From Bugula neritina (lineage: Eukaryota > Bryozoa > Gymnolaemata > Cheilostomatida > Bugulidae): DNA of 64,000 nt. Of the stretch, positions 28,401 through 42,160 are shown in pieces (positions within the stretch are counted from its first letter, which is position 1; every line of letters starts with the position of its first letter). The position numbers and the translations under genes are program-made. The stretch spans positions 18,813,581-18,877,580 of the forward strand of contig OZ037766.1 in the NCBI GenBank assembly GCA_964035545.1. Direction: 5' to 3'. The notes below the pieces were generated by a model that saw nothing but the letters and a program-made list of their open reading frames with translations, was not told the origin of the DNA and made no database searches.

Positions 28401-31400
28401 GTTGCATTATATTTCAGTATGTTGTCATATGTTTCGGTATTTTACAGGACATTTCTGTATATTACAGCATACTTCAGTGTGTTGCAGTGTATTTCAGTAT
28501 GCTGCGATATGTTTAAATGTGTTACAGTATATTTCAAAAGTTTACCATATATTTCGGTATGTTGCAGTATATTTCAATGTGTTGCACTGCATTTCAATAT
28601 GTCACAGTATCCTTCATTTTGTTGCAGTATGTAGCAGTATATTTCAGTAGTTTGCAACATATCTCAGTAGGTTACCATATATTTCGGTATGATGCAGCAT
28701 ATTTCAGTATGTTACAGTGTATTTCAGTATGCTGCGGTGTGTTTCAATGTGTTACAGTATATTTCAGTAGTTTACCATATAATTCGGTATGTTGCAGTAT
28801 ATTTCAATGTGGTGCACTATATTTCAATATGTTACCGTGTATTTCAGTATGTTGTAGTATGTTGCAATGTATTTCAATATGTTGCAGTGCATTTCAGTAT
28901 GTTGCAGTATGTTCTAGTATATTTCAGTATGTTGCAGTATATTTCAGTATGTTGCAGTATATTATTTCAGTGGGTTACAGTATATTCCAGTATGTTGCAG
29001 TATATTGCAGTATAATTCAGTAGTTTGCAACATATTTCTGGAGGTTACCATATATTTCGGTATGTTGCAGTATATTTCAATGTGCTGCAGTGTATTTCAA
29101 TATGTTACAGTGTATTTCGGTATGTTGCAGTATGTTCTAGTATATTTCCGTATGTTACAGTGTATTTCAGTATGTTGCAGTGTATTTCAGTGTGTTACAG
29201 TATATTTCAGTATGTTACAGCACATTTCTTTGTATTACACTATATTTCAGTGAGTTGCAGTGTAGTTCAGTGTGCTACAGCATATCTGAGTATGTTGCAG
29301 TGTTTTTCAATTTGTTACCGTATATTTCAGTATATTACCGTATATTTAAGTATGTCAAAGTTTATTCCGATGTGTTGCAGTGTATTTCAGTATGTTTCAG
29401 TGTATTTCTGTATGTTGCAGTGTTTTGCAATATATTTCAAATGTTACAGTGTATTTCAGTGTGTTGCAGTATATTTCAGTATGATACAATAAGTTTCAGT
29501 ATGTTGAAGTATATTTCAGTGGGTTACAGTATATTTCAGTATGATACAGTGCATTTCGGTGCGTTACAGTATATTTCAGTATGATACAGCGTATTTCAGT
29601 ATGTTTCAGTGTATTTCAGTATACTTCAATATTTTTAGGTATATTTCAGTATGTTGAAGTATATTTTAGTATGTTGCAGTGTCATTCAATATGTTACAGT
29701 GTATTTCAGTATGTTGCAGTATGTTGCAGTGTATTTCAGTATGTTATGGTGTATTTCAGTATGTTTCAAAATTTTTAGGTATACTTCAGTATGTTGAATT
29801 ATATTTTAGTATGTTGCAGTGTAATTCAGTATGTTGCAGTATATTTCAGTGTGTTGTCGTATGTTTTAGTATTTTACAGTACATTTCTGTATATTACAGT
29901 ATACATCAGTGTGTTGCAGTGTACTTCAGTACGTTGCGGTGTGTTTCAATGTGTTACAGTATATTTCAGTAGTTTACCATATATTTCGGTATGTTGCAGT
30001 ATATTTCAATGTGGTGCACTGTATTTCAGTATGTCACTGTGTATTTCAGTATGTTGTAGTATGTTGTAATGTATTTCAGTATGTTGCAGTGTATTTCAGT
30101 ATGTTGCAGTATGTTGCAGTGTATTTCAGTATGTTACAGTGTATTTCAGTATGTTGCAGTATTTTGCAGTATATTTCAGTATGCTGCATTATATTTCAGT
30201 ATGTTGCAGTATATTTCAGTATGTTGCAGTATGTTTTAGTACTTTACAGTTCATTTCTGTATATTACAGTATACATCAGTATGTTGCAGTGTCCTTCAGT
30301 ATGTTGCGATCTGTTTCAATGTGTTACAGTATATTTCAGTAGTTACCATATATTTCGGTATGTTGCAGTATATTTCAATGTGGTGCACTGTATTTCAATA
30401 TGTTACTGTGTACTTCAGTATGTTGTAGTATGTTGCAGTGTATTTCAGTATGTTGCAGTGTATTTCAGTATGTTGCAGTATGTTCTAGTATATTTCAGTA
30501 TGTTACAGTGTATTTCAGTATGTTGCAGTGTATTTCAGTGTGTTACAGTATATTTCAGTATGTTACAGTATATTTCTTTATATTACACTATATTTCAGTG
30601 AGTTGCAGTGTAGTTCAGTGTGCTACAGCATATTTCAGTATGTTGCAGTGTTTTTCAATTTGTTACAGTACATTTCAGTATATTACCGTAAATTTAAGTA
30701 TGTTAAAGTTTATTCCGATGTGTTGCAGTGTATTTCAGTATGATACAGTGTATTTCAGTATGTTGCAGTATTTTGCAATATATTTCAAATGTTACAGTGT
30801 ATTTCGGTATGTTGCAGTATATTTCAGTATGATACAGCGTATTTCAGTATGTTTCAGTGTATTTCAGTATGCTTCAATATTTTTAAGTATATTTCAGTAT
30901 GTTGAAGTATATTTCAGTGGGTTACAGTATATTTCAGTATGATACAGTGCGTTTCGGTGCGTTACAGTATATTTCAGTATGATACAGCGTATTTCAGTAT
31001 GTTTCAGCGTATTTCAGTATGCTTCAATATTTTTAAGTATATTTCAGTATGTTGAAGTATATTTTAGTATGTTGCAGTATATTTCAGTGTTTTACAGGAC
31101 ATTTCTGTATATTACAGTGTACTTCAGTGTGTTGCAGTGTATTTGAGTATGCTGCGATATGTTTAAATGTGTTACAGTATATTGCAGTAGTTTACCATAT
31201 ATTTCGGTATGTTGCAGTATATTTCAATGTGTTGCACTGCATTTCAATATGTTACAGTATATTTCATTTTGTTGCAGTATGTTGCAGTATATTTCAGTAG
31301 TTTGCAACATATCTCAGTAGGTTACCATATATTTCGGTATGATGCAGCATATTTCAGTATGTTACAGTGTATTTCAGTATGTTGCGGTATCTTGCAGTAT

Positions 31401-31670
31401 ATTTGAGTAGGTAGCAGTATATTTCAGTATGCTGCAGTCTGTTTCAGTATATTACAGTATATTCCAGTATTCTGCAGTATGTTTCAGGGTGTTACAGTAT
31501 ATTTCATTATGTTGCAGTATGTTGCAGTATATTTCAGTAGTTTGCAACATATTTCTGTAGGTTACCATATATTTCGGTATGTTGCAGCATATTTCAATCT
31601 GTTGCAGTGTTTTCAGTATGTTGCAGTATATTTCAGTGGGTTGTAGTATATTTCAGTATGATACAGCGTA
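25472..31670 (+). repeat. Long satellite segment, second copy (paralog 2987-9185)
   Basis: Second copy of the 6.2-kb segment at 2987-9185. It contains only one copy of the block that is tandemly doubled at 7.04-13.34 kb. It is followed by about 1 kb that best matches 14.1-15.1 kb (offset 17,593), then by the copy of the 12.4-21.9 kb segment. That order implies a deletion or unequal exchange of about 2.2 kb relative to the first copy. Confidence 0.83.
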
Positions 31671-32679
31671 GTTCAGTATGTTGCAAAGGTTTTCAATATG
31701 TTGCAGTATATTTAAGTATGTTGCAGTATCTTTCAGTGGGTTACAGTATATTTCATTATGTTGCAGTATGTTGCAGTATATTTCAGTAGTTTGCAACATA
31801 TTTCAGTAGGTTACCATATATTACGGTATGTTGCAGTATATTTCAATGTGTTGCAGCGTATTTCAATATGTTACAGTGTATTTCAGTATGTTGCAGTATG
31901 TTGCAGTGTATTTCAGTATGTTATGGTGCATTTCAGTATGTTTCAAAATTTTTAGGTATATTTCAGTATGTTGAAGTATATTTTAGTATGTTGCAGTGTA
32001 ATTCAGTATGTTGTCGTATGTTTTAGTATTTTAAAGTACATTTCTGTATATTGCAGTATACATCAGTGTGTTGCAGTGTACTTCAGTATGTTGCGGTGTG
32101 TTTCAATGTGTTACAGTATATTTCAGTAGTTTACCATATATTTCGGTATGTTGCAGTATATTTCAATGTGGTGCACTGTATTTCAATATGTTACTGTGTT
32201 ATTGAGTATGTTGTAGTATGTTGCATTGTATTTCAGTATGTTGCAGTGTATTTCAGTATGTTGCAGTATGTTGCAGTGTATTTCAGTGTGTTACAGTGTA
32301 TTTCAGTATGTTGCAGTATCTTGCAGTATATTTCAGTATGTTGCAGGATATTTCAGTATGTTGCAGTATGTTTTAGTACTTTACAGTTCATTTCTGTAAA
32401 TTACAGTATATTTCAGTATGTTGCAGTATATTTCAGTGGGTTACAGTATATTGCAGTATGTTCCAGTATGTTGCAGTATATTTCAGTATGTTGCAGTGTA
32501 TTTCAGTATGTTACAGTGTATTTCAGTGGTTTGTAACATATTTCAGTAGTTTACCATACATTTCGGTATGTTGCAGTATATTTCAATGTGGTGCACTGTA
32601 TTTCAATATGTTACTGTGTACTTCAGTATGTTGCAGTGTGTTTCAGTATGTTGCAGTATATTTAAGTATGTTGCAGTAT

Positions 32680-35600
32680 GTTTCAGTGGGTTACAGTATA
32701 TTTCATTATGTTGCAGGATGGTACAGTATATTGCAGTAGTTTGCAACATATTTCAGTAGGTTACCATACATTACGGTATGTTGCAGTATATTTCAATGTG
32801 TTGCAGCGTATTTCAATATGTTACAGTGTATTTCAGTATGTTGCAGTATTGTGCAGTGTATTTCAGTATGTTATTGTGTATTTCAGTATGTTGTAGTATG
32901 TTGCAGTGTATTTCAGTATGTTGCAGTGTATTTCAGTATGTTGCAGTATGTTTTAGTACTTTACAGTTCATTTCTGTATATTACAGTATACATCAGTATG
33001 TTGCAGTGTCCTTCAGTATGTTGCGGTGTGTTTCAATGTGTTACAGTATATTTCAGTAGTTACCATATATTTCGGTATGTTGCAGTATATTTCAATGTGG
33101 TGCACTGTATTTCAATATGTTACTGTGTACTTCAGTATGTTGTAGTATGTTGCAGTGTATTTCAGTATGTTGCAGTGTATTTCAGTATGTTGCGGTATGT
33201 TCTAGTATATTTCAGTGTGTTACAGTATATTTCAGTATATTACAGTATATTTCTTTATATTACACTATATTTCAGTGAGTTGCAGTGTAGTTCAGTGTGC
33301 TACAGCATATTTCAGTATGTTGCAGTGTTGTTCAATTTGTTACAGTACATTTCAGTATATTACCGTAAATTTAAGTATGTTAAAGTTTATTCCGATGTGT
33401 TGCAGTGTATTTCAGTATGTTACAGTGTATTTCAGTATGTTGCAGTATTTTGCAATATATTTCAAATGTTACAGTGTATTTCAGTATGTTGCAGTATATT
33501 TCAGTATGATACAATAAGTTTCAGTATGTTTCAGTGGGTTACAGTATCTTTCAGTATGATACAGTGCGTTTTGGTGCGTTACAGTATATTTCAGTATGAT
33601 ACAGCGTATTTCAGTATGTTTCAATGTATTTCAGTATGCTTCAATATTTTTAAGTATATTTCAGTATGTTGAAGTATATTTTAGTATGTTGCAGTGTAAT
33701 TCAGTATGTTGCAGTATATTTCAGTATGTTGTCGTATGTTTCAGTGATTTACAGGACATTTCTGTATATTACAGTATACTTCAGTGTGTTGAGGTGTGTT
33801 TCAGTATGCTGCGATATGTTTAAATGTGTTACAGTATGTTTCAGTAGTTTACCATATATTTCCGTATGTTGCAGTATATTTCAATGTGTTGCATTGCATT
33901 TCAATATGTTACAGTATATTTCATTTTGTTGCAGTATGTTGCAGTATATTTCAGTAGTTTGCAACATATCTCAGTAGGTTACCATATATTTCGGTATGAT
34001 GCAGCATATTTCAGTATGTTACAGTGTATTTCAGTATGTTGCAGTATCTTGCAGTATATTTCAGTATGTAGCAGTATATTTCAGTATGTTGCAGTCTGTT
34101 TCAGTATATTACAGTATATACCCGTATTTTGCAAAATGTTTCAGGGTGTTACAGTATATTTCATTAATTTGCAGTATGTTGCAGTATATTTCAGTAGTTT
34201 GCAACATATTTCAGTAGGTTACCATATATTTCGGTATTTTGCAGCGTATTTCAATCTGTTGCAGTGTTTTCAGTATGTTGCAGTGTATTTCAGTGGGTTA
34301 AAGTATATTTCAGTATAATACAGCGTAGTTCAGTATGTTGCAAAGTTTTTCAATATGTTGCAGTATATTTAAGTATGTTGCAGTATGTTTCAGTGGGTTA
34401 CAGTATATTTCATTATGTTGCAGTATGTTGCAGTATATTTCAGTAGTTTGCAACATATTTCAGTAGGTTACCATATATTACGGTATTTTGCAGTATATTT
34501 CAATGTGTTGCAGCGTATTTCAATATGTTACAGTGTATTTCAGTATGTTGCAGTATGTCGCAGTGTATTTCAATATGTTATGGTGCATTTCAGTATGTTT
34601 CAAAATTTTTAGGTATATTTCAGTATGTTGAAGTATATTTTAGTACGTTGCAGTGTAATTCAGTATGTTGTTGTATGTTTTAGTATTTTACAGTACATTT
34701 CTGTATATTGCAGTATACATCAGTGTGTTGCAGTGTACTTCAGTACGTTGCGGTGTGTTTCAATGTGTTACAGTATATTTCAGTAGTTTACTATATATTT
34801 CGGTATGTTGCAGTATATTTCAATGTGGTGCACTGTATTTGAATATGTTACTAAGTATTTGAGTATGTTGTAGTATGTTGCATTGTATTTCAGTATGTTG
34901 CAGTGTATTTCAGTATGTTGCAGTATGTTGCAGTGTATTTCAGTATGTTACAGTGTATTTCAGTATGTTGCAGTATCTTGCAGTATATTTCAGTATGTTG
35001 CAGGATATTTCAGTATGTTGCAGTATGTTTTAGTACTTTACAGTTCATTTCTGTAAATTACAGTATATTTCAGTATGTTGCAGTATATTTCAGTGGGTTT
35101 CAGTATATTCCAGTATGTTCCAGTATGTTGCAGTATATTTCAGTATGTTGCAGTGTATTTCAATATGTTACAGTGTATTTCAGTGGTTTGTAACATATTT
35201 CAGTAGTTTACCATACATTTTGGTATGTTGCAGTATATTTCAATGTGGTGCACTGTATTTCAATATGTTACTGTGTACTTCAGTATGTTGCAGTATGTTT
35301 CAGTATGTTGCAGTATATTTAAGTATGTTGCAGTATGTTTCAGTGGGTTACAGTATATTTCATTATGTTGCAGGATGTTACAGTATATTTCAGTAGTTTG
35401 CAACATATTTCAGTAGGTTACGATACAGTACGGTATGTTGCAGTATATTTCAATGTGTTGCAGCGTATTTCAATATGTTACAGTGTATTTCAGTATGTTG
35501 CAGTATTGTGCAGTGTATTTCAGTACGTTATTGTGTATTTCAGTATGTTGTAGTATGTTGCAGTGTATTTCAGTATGTTGCAGTGTATTTCAGTATGTTG

Positions 35601-38600
35601 CAGTATTTTGCAGCATATTTCAGTATGTTACAGCGTATTTCAGTATGTTGCAGGTATTTCAGTGTGTTACAGTATAATATTTCAGTATATTAGAGTACAC
35701 TTCCGTAAATTACACTATACTTCAGTGAGCTGTAGTCTATTTCAGTATCTTGCAGTATATCTCAGTATGTTACAGTATATTTCAGCATGTTGCAGTATGT
35801 TTCAGTGTGTTACAGTATATTTCATTATGTTACAGTGCATTTCCAGATACTACACTATACTTCAGTGAGTTTTAGTGTTTTTCAGTAAGTTGCAGTATGT
35901 TTCGGTATCTTGCAACATATTTCAATGTGTTGCAATGTATTTCTATATGTTACAGTGTATTTCAGTATGTTGCAGCATGTTGCAGTGTACTTCAGTATGT
36001 TACAGTGTATTTCAGTATGTTGCAGTATATTATTTCAGTGGGTTACAGTATATTCCAGTATGTTGCAGTATGTTGCAGTATATTTCAGTATGTTGCAGTA
36101 TATTATTTCATGGGGTTACAGTATATTCCAGTATGTTGCAGTATGTTGCAGTATATTTCAGTATGATACAATAAGTTTCAGTATGTTTCGGTGGGTTACA
36201 GTATCTTTCAGTATGATACAGTGCGTTTTGGTGCGTTACAGTATATTTCAGTATGATACAGCGTATTTCAGTATGTTTCAGTGTATTTCAGTATGCTTCA
36301 ATATTTTTAAGTATATTTCAGTATGTTGAAGTATATTTTAGTATGTTGCAGTGTAATTCAATATGTTTCAGTATATTTCAGTATGTTGTCGTATGTTTCA
36401 GTGTTTTACAGGACATTTCTGTATATTACAGTATACTTCAGTGTGTTGCAGTGTATTTCAGTATGCTGCGATATGTTTAAATGTGTTACAGTATATTTCA
36501 GTAGTTTACCATATATTTCGGTATGTTGCAGTATATTTCAATGTGTTGCACTGCATTTCAACATGTTACAGTATATTTCATTTTGTTGCAGTATGTTGCA
36601 GTATATTTCAGTAGTTTGCAACATATCTCAGTAGGTTACCATATATTTCGGTATGATGCAGCATATTTCAGTATGTTACAGTGTATTTCAGTATGTTGCA
36701 GTATATTTCAGTATGTAGCAGTATATTTCAGTATGTTGCAGTCTGTTTCAGTATATTACAGTATATTCCAGTATTTTGCAGTATGTTTCAGGGTGTTACA
36801 GTATATTTCATTATGTTGCAGTATGTTGCAGTATATTTCAGTAGTTTGCAACATATTTCAGTAGGTTACCATATATTTCGGTATGTTGCAGCATATTTCA
36901 ATCTGTTGCAGTGTTTTCAGTATGTTGCAGTATATTTCAGTGGGTTGTAGTATATTTCAGTATGATACAGCGTAGTTCAGTATGTTGCAAAGTTTTTCAA
37001 TATGTTGCAGTATATTTAAGTATGTTGCAGTATGTTTCAGTGGGGTACAGTATATTTCATTATGTTGCAGTATGTTGCAGTATATTTCAGTAGTTTGCAA
37101 CATATTTCAGAAGGTTACCATATATTACAGTATGTTGCAGTATATTTCAATGTGTTGCAGCGTATTTCAATATGTTACAATGTATTTCAGTATGTTGCAG
37201 TATGTTGCAGTGTATTTCAATATGTTATGGTGCATTTCAGTATGTTTCAAAATTTTTAGGTATATTTCAGTATGTTGAAGTATATTTTAGTATGTTGCAG
37301 TGTAATTCAGTATGTTGTCGTGTGTTTTAGTATTTTACAGTACATTTCTGTATATTGCAGTATACATCAGTGTGTTGCAGTGTACTTCAGTATGTTGCGG
37401 TGTGTTTCAATGTGTTACAGTATATTTCAGTAGTTTGCAACATATCTCAGTAGGTTACCATATATTTCGGTATGATGCAGCATATTTCAGTATGTTACAG
37501 TGTATTTCAGTATGTTGCAGTATATTTCAGTATGTAGCAGTATATTTCAGTATGTTGCAGTCTGTTTCAGTATATTACAGTATATTCCAGTATTTTGCAG
37601 CATGTTTCAGGGTGTTACAGTATATTTCATTATGTTGCAGTATGTTGCAGTATATTTCAGTAGTTTGCAACATATTTCAGTAGGTTACCATATATTTCGG
37701 TATGTTGCAGCATATTTCAATCTGTTGCAGTGTTTTCAGTATGTTGCAGTATATTTCAGTGGGTTATAGTATATTTCAGTATGATACAGCGTAGTTAAGT
37801 ATGTTGCAAAGTTTTTCAATATGTTGCAGTATATTTAAGTATGTTGCAGTATGTTTCAGTGGGGTACAGTATATTTCATTATGTTGCAGTATGTTGCAGT
37901 ATATTTCAGTAGTTTGCAACATATTTCAGAAGGTTACCATATATTACAGTATGTTGCAGTATATTTTAATGTGTTGCAGCGTATTTCAATATGTTACAAT
38001 GTATTTCAGTATGTTGCAGTATGTTGCAGTGTATTTCAATATGTTATGGTGCATTTCAGTATGTTTCAAAATTTTTAGGTATATTTCAGTATGTTGAAGT
38101 ATATTTTAGTATGTTGCAGTGTAATTCAGTATGTTGTCGTGTGTTTTAGTATTTTACAGTACATTTCTGTATATTGCAGTATACATCAGTGTGTTGCAGT
38201 GTACTTCAGTATGTTGCGGTGTGTTTCAATGTGTTACAGTATATTTCAGTAGTTTACCATATATTTCGGTATGTTGCAGTATATTTCAATGTGGTGCACT
38301 GTATTTCAATATGTTACTGTGTATTTGAGTATGTTGTAGTATGTTGCATTGTATTTCAGTATGTTGCAGTGTATTTCAGTATGCTGCAGTATGTTGCAGT
38401 GTATTTCAGTATGTTACAGTGTATTTCAGTATGTTGCAGTATCTTGCAGTATAATTCAGTATGTTGCAGTATATTTCAGTATGTTGCAGTATGTTTTAGT
38501 ACTTTACAGTTCATTTCTGTATATTACAATATACATCAGTATGTTGCAGTGTCCTTCAGTATGTTGCGGTGTTTTTCAATGTGTTACAGTATATTTCAGT

Positions 38601-41600
38601 AGTTTACCATACATTTCGGTATGTTGCAGTATATTTCAATGTGGTGCACTGTATTTCAATATGTTACTGTGTACTTCAGTATGTTGTAGTATGTTGCAGC
38701 GTATTTCAGTACCTTGCGGTGTATTTCAGTATGTTGCAGTATGTTCTAGTATATTTCAGTATGTTACAGTGTATTTCAGTATGTTGCAGTGTTGTTCAAT
38801 TTGTTAGAGTACATTTCAGTATATTACCGTAAATTTAAGTATGTTAAAGTTTTATCCGATGTGTTGCAGTGTATTTCAGTATGTTACAGTGTATTTCAGT
38901 ATGTTGCAGTATATTTCAGTATGATACAGTGCGTTTCTGTGCGTTACAGTATATTTCAGTATGATACAGCGTATTTCAGTATGTTATAGTGTATTTCAGT
39001 ATGCTTCAATATTTTTAAGTATATTTCAGTATGTTGAAGTATATTTTAGTATGTTGCCGTGTAATTCAGTATGTTGCAGTATATTTCAGTATGTTGTCGT
39101 ATGTTTCAGTGTTTTACAGGACATTTCTGTATATTACAGTATACTTCAGTGTGTTGCAGTGTATTTCAGTATGCTGCGATATGTTTAAATGTGTTACAGT
39201 ATATTTCAGTAGTTTACCATATATTTCGGTATGTTGCAGTATATTTCAATGTGTTGCACTGCATTTCAATATGTTACAGTATATTTCATTTTGTTGCAGT
39301 ATGTTGCAGTATATTTCAGTAGTTTGCAACATATCTCAGTAGGTTACCATATATTTCGGTATGATGCAGCATATTTCAGTGTGTTACAGTGTATTTCAGT
39401 ATGTTGCAGTATCTTGCAGTATATTTCAGTATGTAGCAGTATATTTCAGTATGTTGCAGTCTGTTTCAGTATATTACAATATATTCCAGTATTTTGCAGT
39501 ATGTTTCAGGGTGTTACAGTATATTTCATTATGTTACAGTGTATTTCAGTATGTTGCAGTATTGTGCAGTGTATTTCAGTATGTTATTGTGTATTTCAGT
39601 ATGTTGTAGTATGTTGCAGTGTATTTCAGTATGTTATGGTGTATTTCAGTATGTTGCAGTGTCTTGCAGTATATTTCAGTATTTTGCAGTATATTTCAGT
39701 ATGTTGCAGTACATTTCAGTATGTTGCAGTTTGTTTTAGTACTTTACTGTTCATTTCTGTATATTACAGTATACATCAGTATGTGGCAGTGTCCTTCAGT
39801 ATGTTGCGGTGTGTTTCAGTGTATTACAGTATATTTCAGTAGTTACCATATATTTCGGTATGTTGCAGTATATTTCAATGTGGTGCACTGTATTTCAATA
39901 TGTTACTGTGTACTTCAGTATGTTGTAGTATGTTGCAGTGTAGTTCAGTATGTTGCAGTGTATTTCAGTATGTTGCGGTATGTTCTAGTATATTTCAGTA
40001 TGTTACAGTGTATTTCAGTATGTTGCAGTGTATTTCAGTGTGTTACAGTATATTTCAGTATGTTACAGTATATTTCTTTATATTACACTATATTTCAGTG
40101 AGATGCAGTGTAGTTCAGTGTGCTACAGCATATTTCAGTATGTTGCAGTGTTGTTCAATTTGTTACAGTACATTTCAGTATATTACCGTAAATTTAAGTT
40201 TGTTAAAGTTTATTCCGATGTGTTGCAGTGTATTTCAGTATGTTACAGTGTATTTCAGTATGTTGCAGTATTTTGCAATATATTTCAAATGTTACAGTGT
40301 ATTTCAGTATGTTGCAGTATATTTCAGTATGATACAATAAGTTTCAGTATGTTTCAGTGGGTTACAGTATCTTTCAGTATGATACAGTGCGTTTTGGTGC
40401 GTTACAGTATATTTCAGTATGATACAGCGTATTTCAGTATGTTGCAAAGGTTTTCAATATGTTGCAGTATATTTTGGTATGTTGCAGTGTAATTCAGTAT
40501 GTTGCAGTATATTTCAGTATGTTGTCGTATGTTTCAGTGTTTTACAGGACATTTCTGTATATTACAGTATACTTCAGTGTGTTGCAGTGTATTTCAGTAT
40601 GCTGCGATATGTTTAAATGTGTTACAGTATATTTCAGTAGTTTACCATATATTTCGGTATGTTGCAGTATATTTCAATGTGTTGCACTGCATTTCAATAT
40701 GTTACAGTATATTTCATTTTGTTGCAGTATTCTGCAGTATATTTCAGTAGTTTGCAACATATCTCAGTAGGTTACCATATATTTCGGTATGATGCAGCAT
40801 ATTTCAGTGTGTTACAGTGTATTTCAGTATGTTGCAGTATCTTGCAGTATATTTCAGTATGTAGCAGTATATTTCAGTATGTTGCAGTCTGTTTCAGTAT
40901 ATTACAGTATATTCCAGTATTTTGCAGTATGTTTCAGGGTGTTACAGTATATTCCATTATGTTGCAGTATGTTGCAGTATATTTCAGTAGTTTGCAACAT
41001 ATTTCAGAAGGTTACCATATATTTCGGTATGTTGCAGCATATTTCAATATGTTGCAGTATATTTAAGTATGTTGCAGTATGTTTCAGTGGGTTACAGTAT
41101 ATTTCATTATGTTGCAGTATGTTGCAGTATATTTCAGTAGTTTGCAACATATTTCAGTAGGTTACCATATATTACGGTATGTTGCAGTATATTTCAATGT
41201 GTTGCAGCGTATTTCAATATGTTACAGTGTATTTCAGTGTGTTGCAGTATTGTGCAGTGTATTTCAGTATGTTATTGTGTATTTCAGTATGTTGTAGTAT
41301 GTTGCAGTGTATTTCAGTATGTTGCAGTGTATTTCAGTATGTTGCAGTATGTTGCAGCATATTTCAGTATGTTACAGCGTATTTCAGTATGTTGCAGTGT
41401 ATTTCAGTGTGTTACAGTATAATATTTCAGTATGTTAGAGTACACTTCCGTAAATTACACTATACTTCAGTGAGTTGTAGTCTATTTCAGTATCTTGCAG
41501 TATATCTCAGTATGTTACAGTATATTTCAGCATGTTGCGGTATATTTCAGTGTGTTACAGTATATTTCATTATGTTACAGTGCATTTCCAGATACTACAC

Positions 41601-42160
41601 TATACTTCATTGAGTTTTAGTGTTTTTCAGTAAGTTGCAGTATGTTTCGGTATCTTGCAACATATTTCAATGTGTTGCAATGTATTTCAATATGTTACAG
41701 TGTATTTCAGTATGTTGCAGCATGTTGCAGTGTATTTCAGTATGTTACAGTGTATTTCAGTATGTTGCAGTATATTATTTCAGTGGGTTACAGTATATTC
41801 CAGTATGTTGCAGTATGTTGCAGTATATTTCAGTATGTTGCAGTATATTATTTCATGGGGTTACAGTATATTCCAGTATGTTGCAGTATGTTGCAGTACA
41901 TTTCAGTAGTTTGCAACATATTTCTGTAGGTTACCATATATTTCGGTATGTTGCAGTATATTTCAATGTGTTGCAGTGTATTTCAATATGTTACAGTGTA
42001 TTTCGGTATGTTGCAGTATGTTGCAGTATGTTACAGTGTATTTCAGTATGTTGCAGTGTATTTCAGTGTGTTACAGTATTTTTCAGTATGTTATAGCACA
42101 TTTCTTTATATTACACTATATTTCAGTGAGTTGCAGTGTAGTTCAGTGTGCTACAGCATA
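32680..42160 (+). repeat. Long satellite segment, second copy (paralog 12390-21860)
   Basis: Second copy of the 9.5-kb segment, with the nested 819-bp tandem preserved at 36598-38235. Differences from the first copy are mostly single bases plus a few indels near 40-50 bp, for example the missing segment around 38,905 relative to 18,605-18,655. The segment ends near 42160, where the sequence switches to match 22839 onward (offset 19,342), a junction produced by loss of about 1 kb relative to the first copy. Confidence 0.82.
36598..38235 (+). repeat. Tandem duplication, 819-bp unit (paralog of 16349-17986)
   Basis: The same 819-bp doublet as at 16349-17986, displaced by 20,249 bp. Markers at 36681, 37032 and 37312 recur at 37500, 37851 and 38131. 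Its presence in both long segments shows that the 819-bp duplication came before the roughly 20-kb-spaced duplication. Confidence 0.84.

Noticed and set aside
32818-33672. Longest open frame (284 codons, plus strand) as a possible gene
   Set aside because: It is pure satellite read in one register, with the same 20-residue cycle found in every plus frame. There is no domain, no unique segment, and its paralogs at 9383 and 12528 are broken by stops. The same reasoning rejects every other open frame in the array, such as 42687-43487, 45684-46484 and 50458-51258 (266 codons each).
25472-42160. Long duplicated segments dismissed as pure assembly duplication
   Set aside because: Not accepted as the default reading, because paralogous segments carry private substitutions, small indels and different junctions rather than being identical. 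Misassembly at particular joins still cannot be excluded from sequence alone.
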